In this document: one piece after another, positions 1 to 9,597 of the stretch
Position numbering within the stretch: position 1 is the stretch's first letter
Layout: each line of letters opens with the position of its first letter
NCBI GenBank assembly: GCA_015680685.1
Contig: MNCI01020858.1
Location: 5,305 to 28,908, forward strand
Reading direction: 5' to 3'
DNA from: Gnetum montanum
Lineage: Eukaryota > Streptophyta > Gnetopsida > Gnetales > Gnetaceae
DNA: 23,604 nucleotides
The notes under the pieces: generated by a model
Databases searched by the model: none
What the model saw: the letters and a program-made list of their open reading frames with translations, nothing else
Told to the model about the DNA's origin: nothing
Made by a program: the position numbers and the translations under genes

Positions 1-2
1 TT

Positions 3-1436
3 TTTGATCCCACAAACACTGCTAGTTATGCCCACCAACATATAGAATGTTTCAAAACCTTACTAAACATCCACAAAATTGCCCAAAACGATGTGGCATG
101 TAGGGTATTTTTGACAACTTTCAGAACCAAAGCAACCCAATGGCTTCTAATGCTCCCTAATGCTTCCATTAATTCATGGCAGGAGTTCAAAAATAAGTTT
201 TTGACTTAGTTTGACAAATTCACAAGCCCTGCCATAGCATTGAGCAACTTCACCAACTTAAGAAAGCTACCGAGGGAAAATGTTAGGGATTACAACCTAA
301 GATTCCTTCACAAGCTAGCCTATGTGCTAAGTGAAATGCATCCACAACCTGATGGCATCCTCAACTTTTACCTCTCTACCATCAACCCATTCTTTGCCTA
401 TGCCATCAAATCAGACCCTAACATAATAGAAATATAGGAAGCAATGGCTAAATTCATGGAGCTAGAACAAATTACCATTATAAACAACAATCAAACTTAA
501 TTCAGAATGATGAGCATTAGTAATCCCATGCAATTTAACCCTCTACCTCTACCAACTTTGCCAATGGCCAATACTATGTTCCAAACTTCTATTCCCCTTC
601 AAATGACAAAAACTGCAAACAACTACTTTCAAGGTCCCACCTTTACCATCTAACACTAGTTTGAATGATAACCAATCTAAGGCCTTAATCCAATCAATTG
701 TAAACCCAAATGGGATATCCAACCCTACTGAACCTCCAACTCAAACTCAAGATCAAAAACTTTTCAATGAAGTAGTTGAACTAAAGCAGAACAACAACAA
801 GGGTCCTATACAACCAAAAAAGCCAAGTTCATTAGCTAATGATAATTATTACCACCTCCATAACACAAGGCAACATTCTATGAAGACTTGTTCCCAATTG
901 TTAGCATTATATGGCAACAACACCCAAGGACAACAAAATGGAAAACCTCCTATTATGATCTTTAATGTACCTCATGAAACTAGAAAATGAAGAGGTTTTC
1001 TCATTGGAGCAAGTTATGGTAAACAACCCCAACCTTCATAATCATCGCTACCATAGATTTACTCACATTATGAATAACCCACAACAACAAACTAGGAATG
1101 ACCCTTACACTCCTCCAAATAGAAGATCTACTAGTCAAAGTGACACAAATACTCAAATTGGGTCATCCCAAACAAATGTTCCAAAATGATCAAACCCACC
1201 TTCTATACTTAGAAGAACTCCACCTTAACAAGAAGCTAAACATGAACACAAGACTTATGATCTAGTTGAGGATTTGAAGAAAATTAAATCTAACATCTCA
1301 ATGTATGACCTTTTACAATTTAACAAAATGAAAGAAGTCATTCAAGAGATAGTTCATAATTCGGAAAGTAGTAAAGGAAAATCCCCAACCCCTAAAAGGC
1401 AAGTTCACTTCATAGAAAGTCCTAACACACTATATA
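3..1436 (+). pseudogene. gag: Tat-type retrotransposon gag, degenerate, 5'-truncated by window edge
   Basis: Gag forms the capsid shell that packages element RNA. The first stretch (3-500, one frame) matches the plant Retrotrans_gag domain: it holds ATQWLLMLP, then SWQEFKNKF, then LPRENVRDYNLRF, the usual order of this family. It is broken by TAG at 207-209, TAG at 435-437 and TAA near 498. The frame then shifts; 661-990 reads on in a second frame and contains YYHLHNTRQHSMKTC, which looks like a zinc knuckle whose first Cys has become Tyr. A third frame (965-1436) carries an Asn/Gln-rich linker, a conserved NISMYDLLQF segment and a tail near PKRQVHF. This last part aligns well with the gag end on the minus strand at 23151-23564. 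At least two frameshifts and several stops make it non-functional. Confidence 0.8.
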
Positions 1437-2688
1437 TTTCAATAATGTTGTGATTCTTCCTAGTCATTTTCAAGGTTTTAGTTTTACTAGTTATGTTGGA
1501 TTATGGAGCATGATCATGTAATCATCATGATCATGTGAGTGTAGGAGAGGTGATGTTGGAACATGGTTAGCCATAATCACTATGTGACCTTGGAAAATCT
1601 CATTTTCCCTCTCATAAGCCTTTTCCTTCAAGTGTGATGATCCATGCTTACCTTGTGAGCAATGGGGCGAAGTGTGTTCATATCCACTTGAGAACCTTAA
1701 CCACCCTGGATACCTACTATGATGCTATCAAATTGCAATTACAGGCACATACATAAGGGTTGAACTGCACCATGGGCAAATTTTTGAAACAACTGTGTTC
1801 ATTAGTAATGCAGCTAATTGGCTAGACTCATGTTGGAATTCCTACCTTATGAATGAAGTACACCATGGGCAAAGTATCGATAAAAAAAAACAAAAAGAGA
1901 AAAGGAATGAGGATGGTGTTCTTTGGTAGTGTAATAATTTCTTAAGTGTGATGGGGTCTAGTAGCTATCCTAAAGCTAACCTCCATTTCCCCTTTTGAAC
2001 ATATTCCTCCACACCCCTCTCCCCCTTCTCCAAGAAAAAATGTAAATAATCCCTTTTCATCCATTTTTTTAATGTAAAAAAAAGCTCTAAGGAAAAATCT
2101 AAAAGTTATGGCTAGCCATGATCTAAAGTGATCCTATCCTCCTCATTAAGTTTAGTATGGATCTAGTGCTCTAATTCGTCTGCATAGTTGTTGACTTTTA
2201 CCTTGTGAGAATATTGGGAATGCAATCTTAATTATATTTTAATTATATATAGATATATGTAGTTAAAATAATAAATTATATATTTGGATTCTAATTAAAT
2301 AAGATGGTGTGGTTTGGGTGGTCCATGTTTAGTTCTCTTTTGATTATTTGGTTATTTTAATCATATTTAGGTTAATATAGTTGACTTTGAAGTTTCCATT
2401 TGCTACAAAAGTCAACTTCATATATCTATAGAAATATTTAGGTTAATATAGTTGACAATGGAAATGGTGGCTATTTAGGGTGGTGGTTACTACAAAATGT
2501 GTAGCATTTCAATAGTTATTGTGGCAACCTGCATATGTGAGTAATGGAAATAGAACATGAAACATAACGAATGCAAAGGTGGTTGTGATAATTGCTGGGT
2601 AGTGGCCATTCATGCCAATGATTATAGTCATTAGTGGTGTGGCTATTGTAGCAGAACATGGGCATCATTATTAGTTGGTTGCAATGGC

Positions 2689-2696
2689 TATAAAAA
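2689..2696 (+). promoter_or_regulatory. TATA-like box in the candidate LTR
   Basis: The sequence GGCTATAAAAAGGGG lies about 1.2 kb into the candidate LTR and is followed by a purine-rich AGGAAAGAAGGGGAAGAGG stretch. That is the expected context for the U3/R boundary of a plant LTR promoter. This is a sequence match only; nothing here shows transcription. Confidence 0.4.
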
Positions 2697-2824
2697 GGGG
2701 GGTTTCTCTCTTTCCCAGGAAAGAAGGGGAAGAGGTAGCTCAAAGGAGGTGACAGTCTCTTTCTGTTCTTCTTTGGTAAAAAGAAACTAGAAACAATAGT
2801 TCCTCTTTCTTGGGAGGATCTAGG

Positions 2825-3102
2825 GCTTCCTCTCCAGAGGTAGTGGTTTCCTCCTTTCTTTTCTTTATTTTATAGGCTTCCGACTAATCTTTGATAGGGG
2901 TTTCCAAAAAGGCTCAAACATCAAATCCTAGAAGAGGGCTCTTTCTATTAGTCTTGAGGGGTAGCTTCCTCTCCAAAGGCAGTGGTTTCCTCCTTTCTTT
3001 TTTTTCGTTACAAGCATCCAACTAATCTTCGAGGAGAGTCCAAAGTAGGAGCCAGTGGCTCAAAATCATATCCTTGCAGGTCTTCTTGGCAACGATAGGA
3101 TG
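2825..3102 (+). repeat. Two-copy tandem repeat, unit about 139 bp
   Basis: The block starting GCTTCCTCTCCAGAGG at 2825 recurs at 2964 as GCTTCCTCTCCAAAGG. Both copies continue through AGTGGTTTCCTCCTTTCTTTT, a CCRACTAATCTT motif and a TCCAAA segment. Identity is high at the start and falls toward the end. The repeat lies downstream of the TATA-like box, so it would fall in the R/U5 part of the candidate LTR. The short open frames across 3066-3424 on both strands fall in or just beyond it and show no protein-family signal. Confidence 0.6.
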
Positions 3103-3525
3103 GTTCTCTCTCTCTTCTTTCTATTTGCAAGAATGCAGGCATCACAACCCACGTGTAGGACATGAGACGTGCAATTTTCTTTGGGCCAGTAGCTTATCTC
3201 AGTGGTGGAGACATGGGTGGATGATATTCCTCTCTCGGTGGTGCACAAAAGGTGGTAGATTGTGGTAGGCTTTGATGACCATAATTTTTGCCCTTTGCAA
3301 ACTGTAGTAGGCAGCCCCTCTTTTTATCTTTTCTCCTCCTCCTCACTCCCTCTTCCTTTCTACAACAGCAACATTCTAGGCAACGCATGTGGCTGGTGGA
3401 ATGATGGGACCAGGGAAAGTTCATTTCTTTAGTTACTCATTGTATTTAAGATAATTATTTAATTTAAATTCTAGGTTTTTTTTAGTTTATTATTTGCAAA
3501 AGGCCACGTAGCCCTCTCTAGTTGA

Positions 3526-3578
3526 GACTATTCCTAGGTTTCAATACCCATATTGGAGTCACCCTAGGCAATAGTCTC
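3526..3578. repeat. Short hairpin (inverted repeat with about 20-bp loop)
   Basis: GAGACTATTCCTAGG is followed by CCTAGGCAATAGTCTC, a near-perfect reverse complement with one bulged base. The right arm is also the core of the longer inverted repeat shared with 6409-6499. Confidence 0.5.
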
Positions 3579-3632
3579 TTAAAATGAGTTTTCTTTCCTA
3601 GTGTTAGTGTGTCCAAATTTTATGCATCAACA
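3538..3632 (+). repeat. Left arm of a long-range inverted repeat
   Basis: This 95-bp arm aligns with the reverse complement of 6409-6499. The best block, 33 bp at 3560-3592, matches with a single mismatch (core AATAGTCTCTTAAAATGAG). The outer part GTTTC..TACCCAT and the inner end TTATGCATCAACA also match. It could be the 3' end of an LTR facing a second related LTR, or a terminal inverted repeat of a DNA element. Neither target-site duplications nor a primer-binding site is visible next to it. Confidence 0.6.
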
Positions 3633-4220
3633 ACTTGCAATATCTATGAGATTTTTTTATGCTTGGAAAATTTATTTTCATCTATTTTAACTTTTATGAG
3701 TTGTGTTGTACTTCAGAGTGCTTGACTGACTATGAGTTATGTGTGTGTGATTACCTAGATGTGGTGTCTATTTGTTAGATTGTATTATAAGCTTGATTGT
3801 AATGAGTTATGTTATGATGATTATTTGCTCATTTGTAATCGGCTATATGATTTTCATACTTAACTTGATGCTTGTTGTTAAGATCTTTCTAATATAAGCT
3901 TAATAAGTTTTATTATAGTCTATATGTATGAACTAAGTTGATCAATGTGATGATTGTGAACTTGAAGTTACTTATACTATATTTTTTCAACCATTCCTAT
4001 GTGCTTGGCTTTATATGATTTTTCTCTATTCTCTCCTATTTAAGCTCATTATGTGAGCTCTCCCAATCTTAAAAAGAGGAACATTGTTAGGTATTTTGAG
4101 CTTGGTTGTAGATTTCTCTTTGTAAGTGAAGCTTCCTTTCAAATGGATTTAAGCTTTTAGTTATTCTTTTCCAAAAAAGCCTTGATTTTCCCAAGTTATT
4201 TGTGCCACATCAACATGTAG
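3633..4220. other. AT-rich noncoding stretch, nothing recognised
   Basis: No coding frame, RNA gene or LTR end is supported. A purine-rich AAAAAGAGGAACA followed by TTGTTAGG near 4072-4092 resembles a polypurine tract plus LTR start. No matching second LTR or CA end could be found, so it is not called. Confidence 0.4.
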
Positions 4221-5130
4221 AACTAGCTAGTAAAACCATTTTTTAATTATACAAGAGGTTATGCTTTTTATGGCTTCTTCTCTCTACCACGTAAACTTTC
4301 AGAATAGGCATTATGCTTTAGAACAAACTTTTTGTTCTACATAGCTCACCCAAAATGGTTCTACTAGCACAACATCACTTATATCTAATTTTTTCTTAAC
4401 CCAACATAGTTTTTAGTTTTAGCTCTAGAACAAAATTTTCAATTCTACAAAGGCTGCTCAATCTTGTTCTACTACATCAACTTATTTTTGTATGAATAGG
4501 ACTTATGGGGACAAGTTAAGTGTTTCAAAAGACACATGTCCTATTAATTTTTATCTAACTTAGCATTGGCTATTAGAACCATATTTTGGTTTTACAAGAG
4601 CTAAGATTTCAGTAACTTCTCTTTACCATGTTAGCTCTTTCATTTGGTTCTAGTTGCACATTATAATCTTGAGGATTTACTATGGCCAAGTTTAGCATTT
4701 TTACAACATGTGCACAAAAAGAATTTTTATTGAGCTCAACTTGTAGAATTAGCTTGTAGTACAAGTTCTACAAAGCCTTCCTAAACTGGTTTCTTCATGT
4801 TAATGCTTTTCTTCCACATATGCATGCATAGTTAAAATATTATTTTAAAAAAGATCTTTAGAACCAAATTTTGGTTCCATTAGGCACTCTGCCATATTAG
4901 CTTGTAGAGCCAACCTTTAGAGATGGTTTTTAGTTTTACAAATCTCACCCAAATAGTTTTCCATGTCAACAATTTTATTCTACATGTGAAAAAAATATTT
5001 TTGTTTTAAAAACGAAGAGAAAAAATCCATGAGAATTGAAAAGTTGTACAATCAAATTTTCAATTATAAGAAAGCTAGATCCTTCACATCAGCTCCTTAT
5101 GTGAGAAGCTTGTGTTAAAAGGAGTTTAGA
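4221..5130 (+). repeat. Diverged modules centred on palindromes of the type AGAACCAAATTTTGGTTCT
   Basis: Related modules begin near 4221, 4319, 4428, 4574, 4745, 4860, 4897 and 5029. Each opens with an inverted-repeat core, for example GAACAAACTTTTTGTTC at 4320 or the perfect palindrome GAACCAAATTTTGGTTC at about 4861. The core is usually followed by TACA, then a segment like AGCTCACCCAAAATGGTTCTAC and a CATCAACA-like end. Spacing ranges from about 40 to 170 bp and the modules are strongly diverged. This looks like an old tandem or nested repeat inside AT-rich noncoding DNA. I do not recognise the family. Confidence 0.4.
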
Positions 5131-6408
5131 CTTGGTTCCATAACTTATGTTGTTACACATTAGTTTCAAAATTAAATTAGCTGCAATTGATAACATAGGA
5201 TCTTCCACTTTAGCTATCTTTACAGAAGATTAAGAGCTAAAAATTTTATTCTAAATCTTGAGTTTTAGTTAAGTGAGATAACACCACATCAACAATTAAA
5301 AACATAGATCTTATATTTGCCATTAAATTAAAGCTATAGAAAAAAGGATCTTGAATCATCAAAGAATTAAAAATCTTCATTTATATGAAAGGTTAGATTG
5401 AAAACAATCATTATAGCACAAACGTGCTCTATACCTCTATGAGATGAAGTTGAATCTCATTAACGAAAAAGACAAGGGTTGTTAGGTGAAGCTTAAAAAT
5501 TCATTATCTCTAATACAAGCAAAGCTTGTTATTTTTGTGGGAAGTAAAGGAGCCTTTAGTGTTAGATTTTTTCCTCCTCTGCTATGGTTTTAATGCTTAT
5601 CTCTAGTTCATACCAAAAGTATTAATGGAGGCTATGATGTAACAAATATAGATTCTTCTTCTTTAGCTACTTTTCCTAATGAATTGGGAATAATTATAGC
5701 TTATTACTCTTCACACTTTTGTAGCATATTAGCAATGACTTGAACAATGATCTTAAAATCAACTACAAAAAATGATGGCTATAAATGGAGGCTCTCTAGC
5801 TTAGCTCTGTAATTATGATTTTTTCCCTCTTGTGCTTAAACTACAATTAGTTAGTTTGTTTTTCTCTTCTTCTTGGTTTCCATTCTCTCTCTCTAACTCT
5901 TTGTAAAATATCTATTCTCTTTCTCATAAAAAACTTTATAATTTTTGAGTCTCTTCATTGAGATAACGTAAAAGTGTTTTCATTTTTCTTTATGTTGAGA
6001 CAAGGAAAAAGTGTTTTTTTTTTGTTTTTCTTTGTGTTAGAAAATCAAATTTCTATAACTTTGAGCTTGGTGATTGTACTTTGTCTAGGATTGTAAAAGA
6101 AAATCCTTTAATTATTTTTTAGATTAATAAAATTACTCTGTTTCCTAGAATTTGGAGAGAGTTTTATGGTGGATGTAGACTAGCCATTGAAATAGATGAA
6201 CAACCTTGAAAGTTTTGTGTATATTTATTCTTTCATTTATAGTTGCTCTGCCTATTAGGTTAAGTTTCCAGTTGAGGCTTTTTACTAGGTCTAATTTTTA
6301 CAAGCCTCTAGTTTCTTTAATTACTGGGTTATCTTTTGTGATTTATTACCTTGTAATATATCATTGTGTACACTACTAACTTACATATCTCATAGTAGAA
6401 CAAATTCT
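5131..6408. other. AT-rich noncoding stretch with a TATA-like site
   Basis: No open frame of note lies here. At 5780-5786 the sequence GGCTATAAATGGAGG is followed by pyrimidine-rich tracts (TTCCATTCTCTCTCTCT), a layout common in plant LTR R/U5 regions. The tract could therefore be a decayed LTR on the + strand, but I could not fix its ends. Confidence 0.3.
5780..5786 (+). promoter_or_regulatory. TATA-like box, possible decayed LTR promoter
   Basis: TATAAAT sits in the context ATGGCTATAAATGGAGGC, followed downstream by CT-rich sequence. This resembles LTR core promoters, but no boundary, primer-binding site or partner LTR supports it. Confidence 0.25.
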
Positions 6409-6499
6409 TGTTGATGCATAAATATGGTTCACATGGTAACACCAAAAACTCATTTTAAGAGACTATTTCCTAGGGTGTCTTTGGCATGGGTACCGAAAC
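6409..6499 (-). repeat. Right arm of the long-range inverted repeat
   Basis: This is the reverse-complement partner of 3538-3632. Read on the minus strand it runs from GTTTCGGTACCCATG through CACCCTAGGAAATAGTC to TTATGCATCAACA. The arms enclose about 2.8 kb. No recognisable element body can be tied to this arm on either side. Confidence 0.55.
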
Positions 6500-7689
6500 G
6501 TGGTGTTTTAACAGAAAAAAACCATTATACTTAATAATGCTGATAATTTTAAAGAGCAGAGTTTTGAAATTAAACTTACTGTATGAACAATAACAGTAAT
6601 AGATTTTGAAGCAGGGAATAAAATAGCTGGAATTCAAAGAAAATAGCATTGAAATGAAATAACAAGCATTCTATAACTGAAATAAAGACTATATTATTAA
6701 ATTTTTACTTGAAATGGTCTTCTAATGAAGTTTCAAAACCATATAAAACCTAGTTTAAAATGAAAATCCAGCCTTGCAATTTAGTTTGAAATGACAACTG
6801 AAGTTTATAATTTAGAAAGAACAAGGGAAACTAAACAAGAAAGAACACAACACTTAGCTCATCATAGAGCCTTGAATATTTGTTGCTAGCATTGAAGTCT
6901 GCTGGAGCAATTTTCTAGCTTACACCTCCAGCCGATAAACCCATTCCAACAAATTCTTGCACAGTGACTACTAGACCGTCAGTAAGCCAATAAAAGAACT
7001 ACTTATTCAAGTATAACTCGTAGCTTAGTCTTCTTCAAATTGAAGAGACCTAAACTCATCTAAGAGAATGAAAGGAATAGGTACGGTGTCACTAAATGGG
7101 ATTATGTTTTTTCTTTTTTTGTTTTAAGTTTGACGGCAGCTCTAGGTTGTGTATATTTGTGGTTTTAGGTAAAGAAAATTGCAAAGATTCTCTCTCCTTT
7201 TCCCTCATAGAACCCCCTTTTTAAAATTGTGTGGAAAGTTTTATGAGTTTTGATTTTCTCTACCCTTTCTCTGCTGCTACCTCACCTTCCACTGTCCTTC
7301 TTGTTGAAACCTGCACACCAAACCACGAATGTGAAAACCGTAGCACCAAGAAAAACAAAAAGAGAATATTAAACATTTCATTAGCATGCACTGCCTATAA
7401 GAGTATGTAACCACCCCTACAAGGACTGACTGCAATGCTGAAAATTTAATAGATACTCTCGAAAAAATCAGGTCTATAAACAAGACAAGCAACCTAGTTC
7501 TTTCATGACCTTAATAATTAACGGACAACTAACAAAACAAATAAAACATTAGAATCATTGTTGTTTGGCATAACTTTTGGTGGCATCACCGAGGACTGAG
7601 AATAAAATGAGACAAAACAAAAGAGAATAAACAAAAGTCCCTGCACAATGATCATCCGAGGTCAATGCGGGCCTCAGAATGGGGCCACA
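6500..7689. other. Noncoding interval, nothing recognised
   Basis: This is AT-rich sequence without a convincing protein, RNA or repeat signature. The minus-strand open frame at 7277-7492 (71 codons) shows no family motif. It could be intronic or flanking sequence downstream of the GH9 fragment. Confidence 0.4.
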
Positions 7690-8525
7690 TAGGCACAAAA
7701 ATTTAACATTCCAGGTTAGTTCTGTCATGACCCACCATGAAACACCCAGAGTGTCTGCATTATCTATATTTGATAAATTTCTCATTACTAGTTGCCTCAT
7801 ATATCCATGAAGCTGCCCGTAGCAACTCATTACCGTATCTACTCATCGAGGCATAGTAATTCTCAACTACATTAATGTATTTGCCTCTGCACTTATCAGC
7901 GAATTGAAATAGATACATTGCATGTTCAAGCGGGAAATATAAATATGAAGGGTTGGAGGCTCTGAATGCTATGGAGGATGCAAACTATGAAGGGTTGGGG
8001 GCTCTGAATGGTATGGGGGCTCTGAATGGTATGGAGGATGCTGCCATTGCAGCAGCAGTTTCTACACAGGGCCAGGACAAGCGACATCAATCTTGTAAGC
8101 CTACCTTGTCCTCAGGCCTTTGCCAACAGTAGTGATCTGTGTCTCTATCTCCAAGCTTTCCTCCACAAAACTTCAGCACAGGATGGGCGTTGAAAAAGTA
8201 ATTAGTGCCCCATTTGATGGCGTTGAATGTGTAGCCAAACTGCCCTGTTGCAGCAAGCTGCACTCCATACTCAATCACACTCCATGCCAGCATTATGACG
8301 GTGAATGCCGTTAACAGCCCAAACATCACAAGATCTCTGGCATCATAGTGCCCTCCCACGAGGTTCACTCCTTGCAGGGTCCTGTTTGGTTAGTCCAGTA
8401 TGAACCTTCCATGACATTCTCTGAGTGGAAGGCAACCTTCCAAACCTCAGAGCTTCCATAAACAGCAAGCCTTTGCTCAAGGCATCTCCACAGTTGAGTC
8501 TGACATGGCCACTATGGCTGTGCAC
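7690..8525 (-). pseudogene. Glycosyl hydrolase family 9 endo-1,4-beta-glucanase fragment, frameshifted
   Basis: GH9 enzymes cut internal beta-1,4-glucan bonds in plant cell walls. Reading from 8525, the fragment gives [19 protein letters not shown], then [16 protein letters not shown]. The frame changes near 8375 to [18 protein letters not shown], then [15 protein letters not shown] and [12 protein letters not shown]. Another shift near 8085 passes through [11 protein letters not shown] to ETAAAMAASSIPFR, and the fragment ends with RAASWIYEATSNEKF and VMTELTWNVKF. This is the family order for roughly the first half of a ~480-residue catalytic domain. The DAGD box reads DARD: both Asp remain, Gly is lost. 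No intron is visible. At least three frame changes, one stop inside an internal repeat, and the missing C-terminal half show it is dead. It abuts the aquaporin fragment upstream. Confidence 0.85.
7944..8044 (-). repeat. Short tandem duplications inside the GH9 fragment
   Basis: A 42-bp unit (7944-7985) containing GGCTCTGAATG and TATGGAGGATG is repeated from 7986. The second copy holds a further internal duplication of about 18 bp (GGGGCTCTGAATGGTAT). In protein terms the GH9 segment IPFRAPNPS is iterated. The in-frame TAG appears where one copy reads TCATAG. Replication slippage after loss of function is the simplest explanation. Confidence 0.75.
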
Positions 8526-9000
8526 AGCGAAGCCCCAATCTCTGAACCATGGCAGCCTGTGTTGGTGCTAACAGGTACAGCCATATACCTCTGTAAACAT
8601 TTCCTACGATGGTTGAATTCATAGATGCTCCTGTTACCAGCCCATATATGAGAACGTCAAGGATAATGGTTGAATTGATTACAAACCCTGCCAATTCACT
8701 AATTACTCTGGTATCGGTGGCCGCAAACATGTCACGCAGCAGGAAGGATGACACAATTGCTGCCGCAAATTGAACCACCACGTGAATTAGAAGATGAAGG
8801 ATAGAAAATCTGCAGGTGGCAGCAAAGGCTACGGTAACTGTATAACAGAGAAGGTGGTGACGGTAACTGTATAACACTTTAAAGCTATGCATCAAAAGAA
8901 TCTGATTCGTGGAAGCGAGGAATCGAGGATTCGTGATTCTGATCGTGTTTGGGTGCGTGTCCCTCAAGAAAAGTGGGGATGTTTTCGGACCCGGGTACAT
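8512..9000 (-). pseudogene. NIP-type aquaporin fragment in a 162-codon open frame, pore motifs deleted
   Basis: NIPs are membrane channels for water, glycerol and metalloids. Three family segments are visible: VTVAFAATCRF (about residues 56-66) followed by VVVQFAAAIVSSFLLRDMF; AATDTRVISELAGF leading to LVTGASMN; and [16 protein letters not shown]. The family has an NPA box before VTVAFA; here it is replaced by a 29-bp duplication (8831-8876). About 35 residues expected between RDMF and AATDTR are absent. The second NPA box is also gone: GASMN runs straight to STIVGNVYRGIW, with about seven residues missing. No intron is visible. The frame stays open for 162 codons, unlike its surroundings, but both pore loops are destroyed, so channel function is not expected. 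The far N-terminus (MYPGPKT...) does not look like NIP. The frame ends inside the start of the GH9 fragment. Confidence 0.8.
8831..8876. repeat. 29-bp period duplication replacing the first NPA box
   Basis: ACGGTAACTGTATAACA occurs at 8831-8847 and again at 8860-8876. It falls exactly where the first aquaporin Asn-Pro-Ala loop should be encoded on the minus strand. Confidence 0.8.
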
Positions 9001-9597
9001 GATAGATAAAATTTAAATAAGTTAGTTTTTTAAAAAATTAAATCTCATATATCATAAAAATACATTGCAAAATATAGAACAATGTAAATCCAAAATATTG
9101 TTACTGCTTAAACATTGCACAGAAGATTGCAATATCACCATTAAATTGAAATTGAAGCAAGAAAATTTGCAAAGGTATGGAGGGCATTGAATCCATTTCT
9201 GGCCAAACATATAATTTCTGCAACAACCAAAATGACAGCAATAAAATGAAACCCCTTTGTTACTCAATTCAATATTTTCCAAAAATGAAATTAAGCCTCA
9301 AGCCTCAACCAAATTTATAACAAATATACTTTTGTTCAACAACTACTTGTAAGTAACACCTCACCTACAATGATGGAAAACCTTTAGGACCCTGAAAAAT
9401 CAACACTAGTCATGATGAAGGGGAAAGTGAAAACAGAGCACCATGAGTTTGCGGAACTTTTGACGCTCCCAAAGGCAGGCCAATCCATGCAAATGCAATG
9501 TTTTCCTCCCACGCCCCATCCAAAACTTGATTTCCGTATGACCCATACTTGCCCCTTCGGCCTTCGTTTACCTAGTGTTTGTTTATTTATTCGTACT
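9001..9597. other. Unidentified flank of the NIP/GH9 block
   Basis: Short open frames occur on both strands but none has a recognisable family. On the minus strand two pyrimidine-rich stretches end in CAG (GTTGTTGCAG near 9230 and GATTTTTCAG near 9395) and resemble splice acceptors, with GTAGGTGAG nearby. An intron-bearing host relic is possible but unproven. Confidence 0.3.

Larger units (their letters stand above)
1..3632 (+). mobile_element. Ty3/gypsy Tat-type element, pol-less gag + LTR copy (5' end outside window)
   Basis: A gag-coding region enters from the left edge and runs to about 1436. It is followed within about 60 bp by sequence related to the LTR of the Tat element at the right end of the window. 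No protease, reverse transcriptase, RNase H or integrase lies between gag and LTR. Near 1436-1493 the sequence aligns with the segment just before the LTR of the right-hand copy (reverse complement of about 18552-18600), so the deletion joined gag to the pre-LTR segment. Either this is a gag-only derivative (TR-GAG style) or it is one internally deleted copy. The 5' LTR is outside the window, so target-site duplications cannot be tested. Confidence 0.7.
1494..3632 (+). repeat. Candidate 3' LTR of the left Tat copy
   Basis: It begins TGTTGGATTATGG and ends GCATCAACA, so it has TG...CA ends with a short imperfect terminal inverted repeat. Positions 1494-2371 align, diverged but continuously, with the reverse complement of 17627-18551. 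Shared landmarks include CAAGTGTGATGATCCATG, the TTATGGCTAGCCATG block and GGGTGGTCCATGTTTAG. Downstream come a TATA-like box at 2689 and a tandem repeat at 2825-3102, as expected for a U3 then R/U5 layout. The start is supported by homology. The 3' end rests only on the CA terminus and on a matching inverted arm at 6409-6499, so the 2.1-kb length is tentative. Confidence 0.55.

Noticed and set aside
3066-3424. Overlapping short open frames on both strands
   Set aside because: They lie in or next to the tandem repeat in the LTR-like sequence and show no protein-family motif.
4072-4092. Polypurine tract plus LTR start (AAAAAGAGGAACA then TTGTTAGG)
   Set aside because: No second LTR, CA terminus or internal coding region supports an element boundary here.
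8512-9000. A novel membrane protein encoded by the longest open frame in the window
   Set aside because: The segments AATDTR..ELAG, GASMN and [11 protein letters not shown] identify it as a rearranged NIP aquaporin piece.
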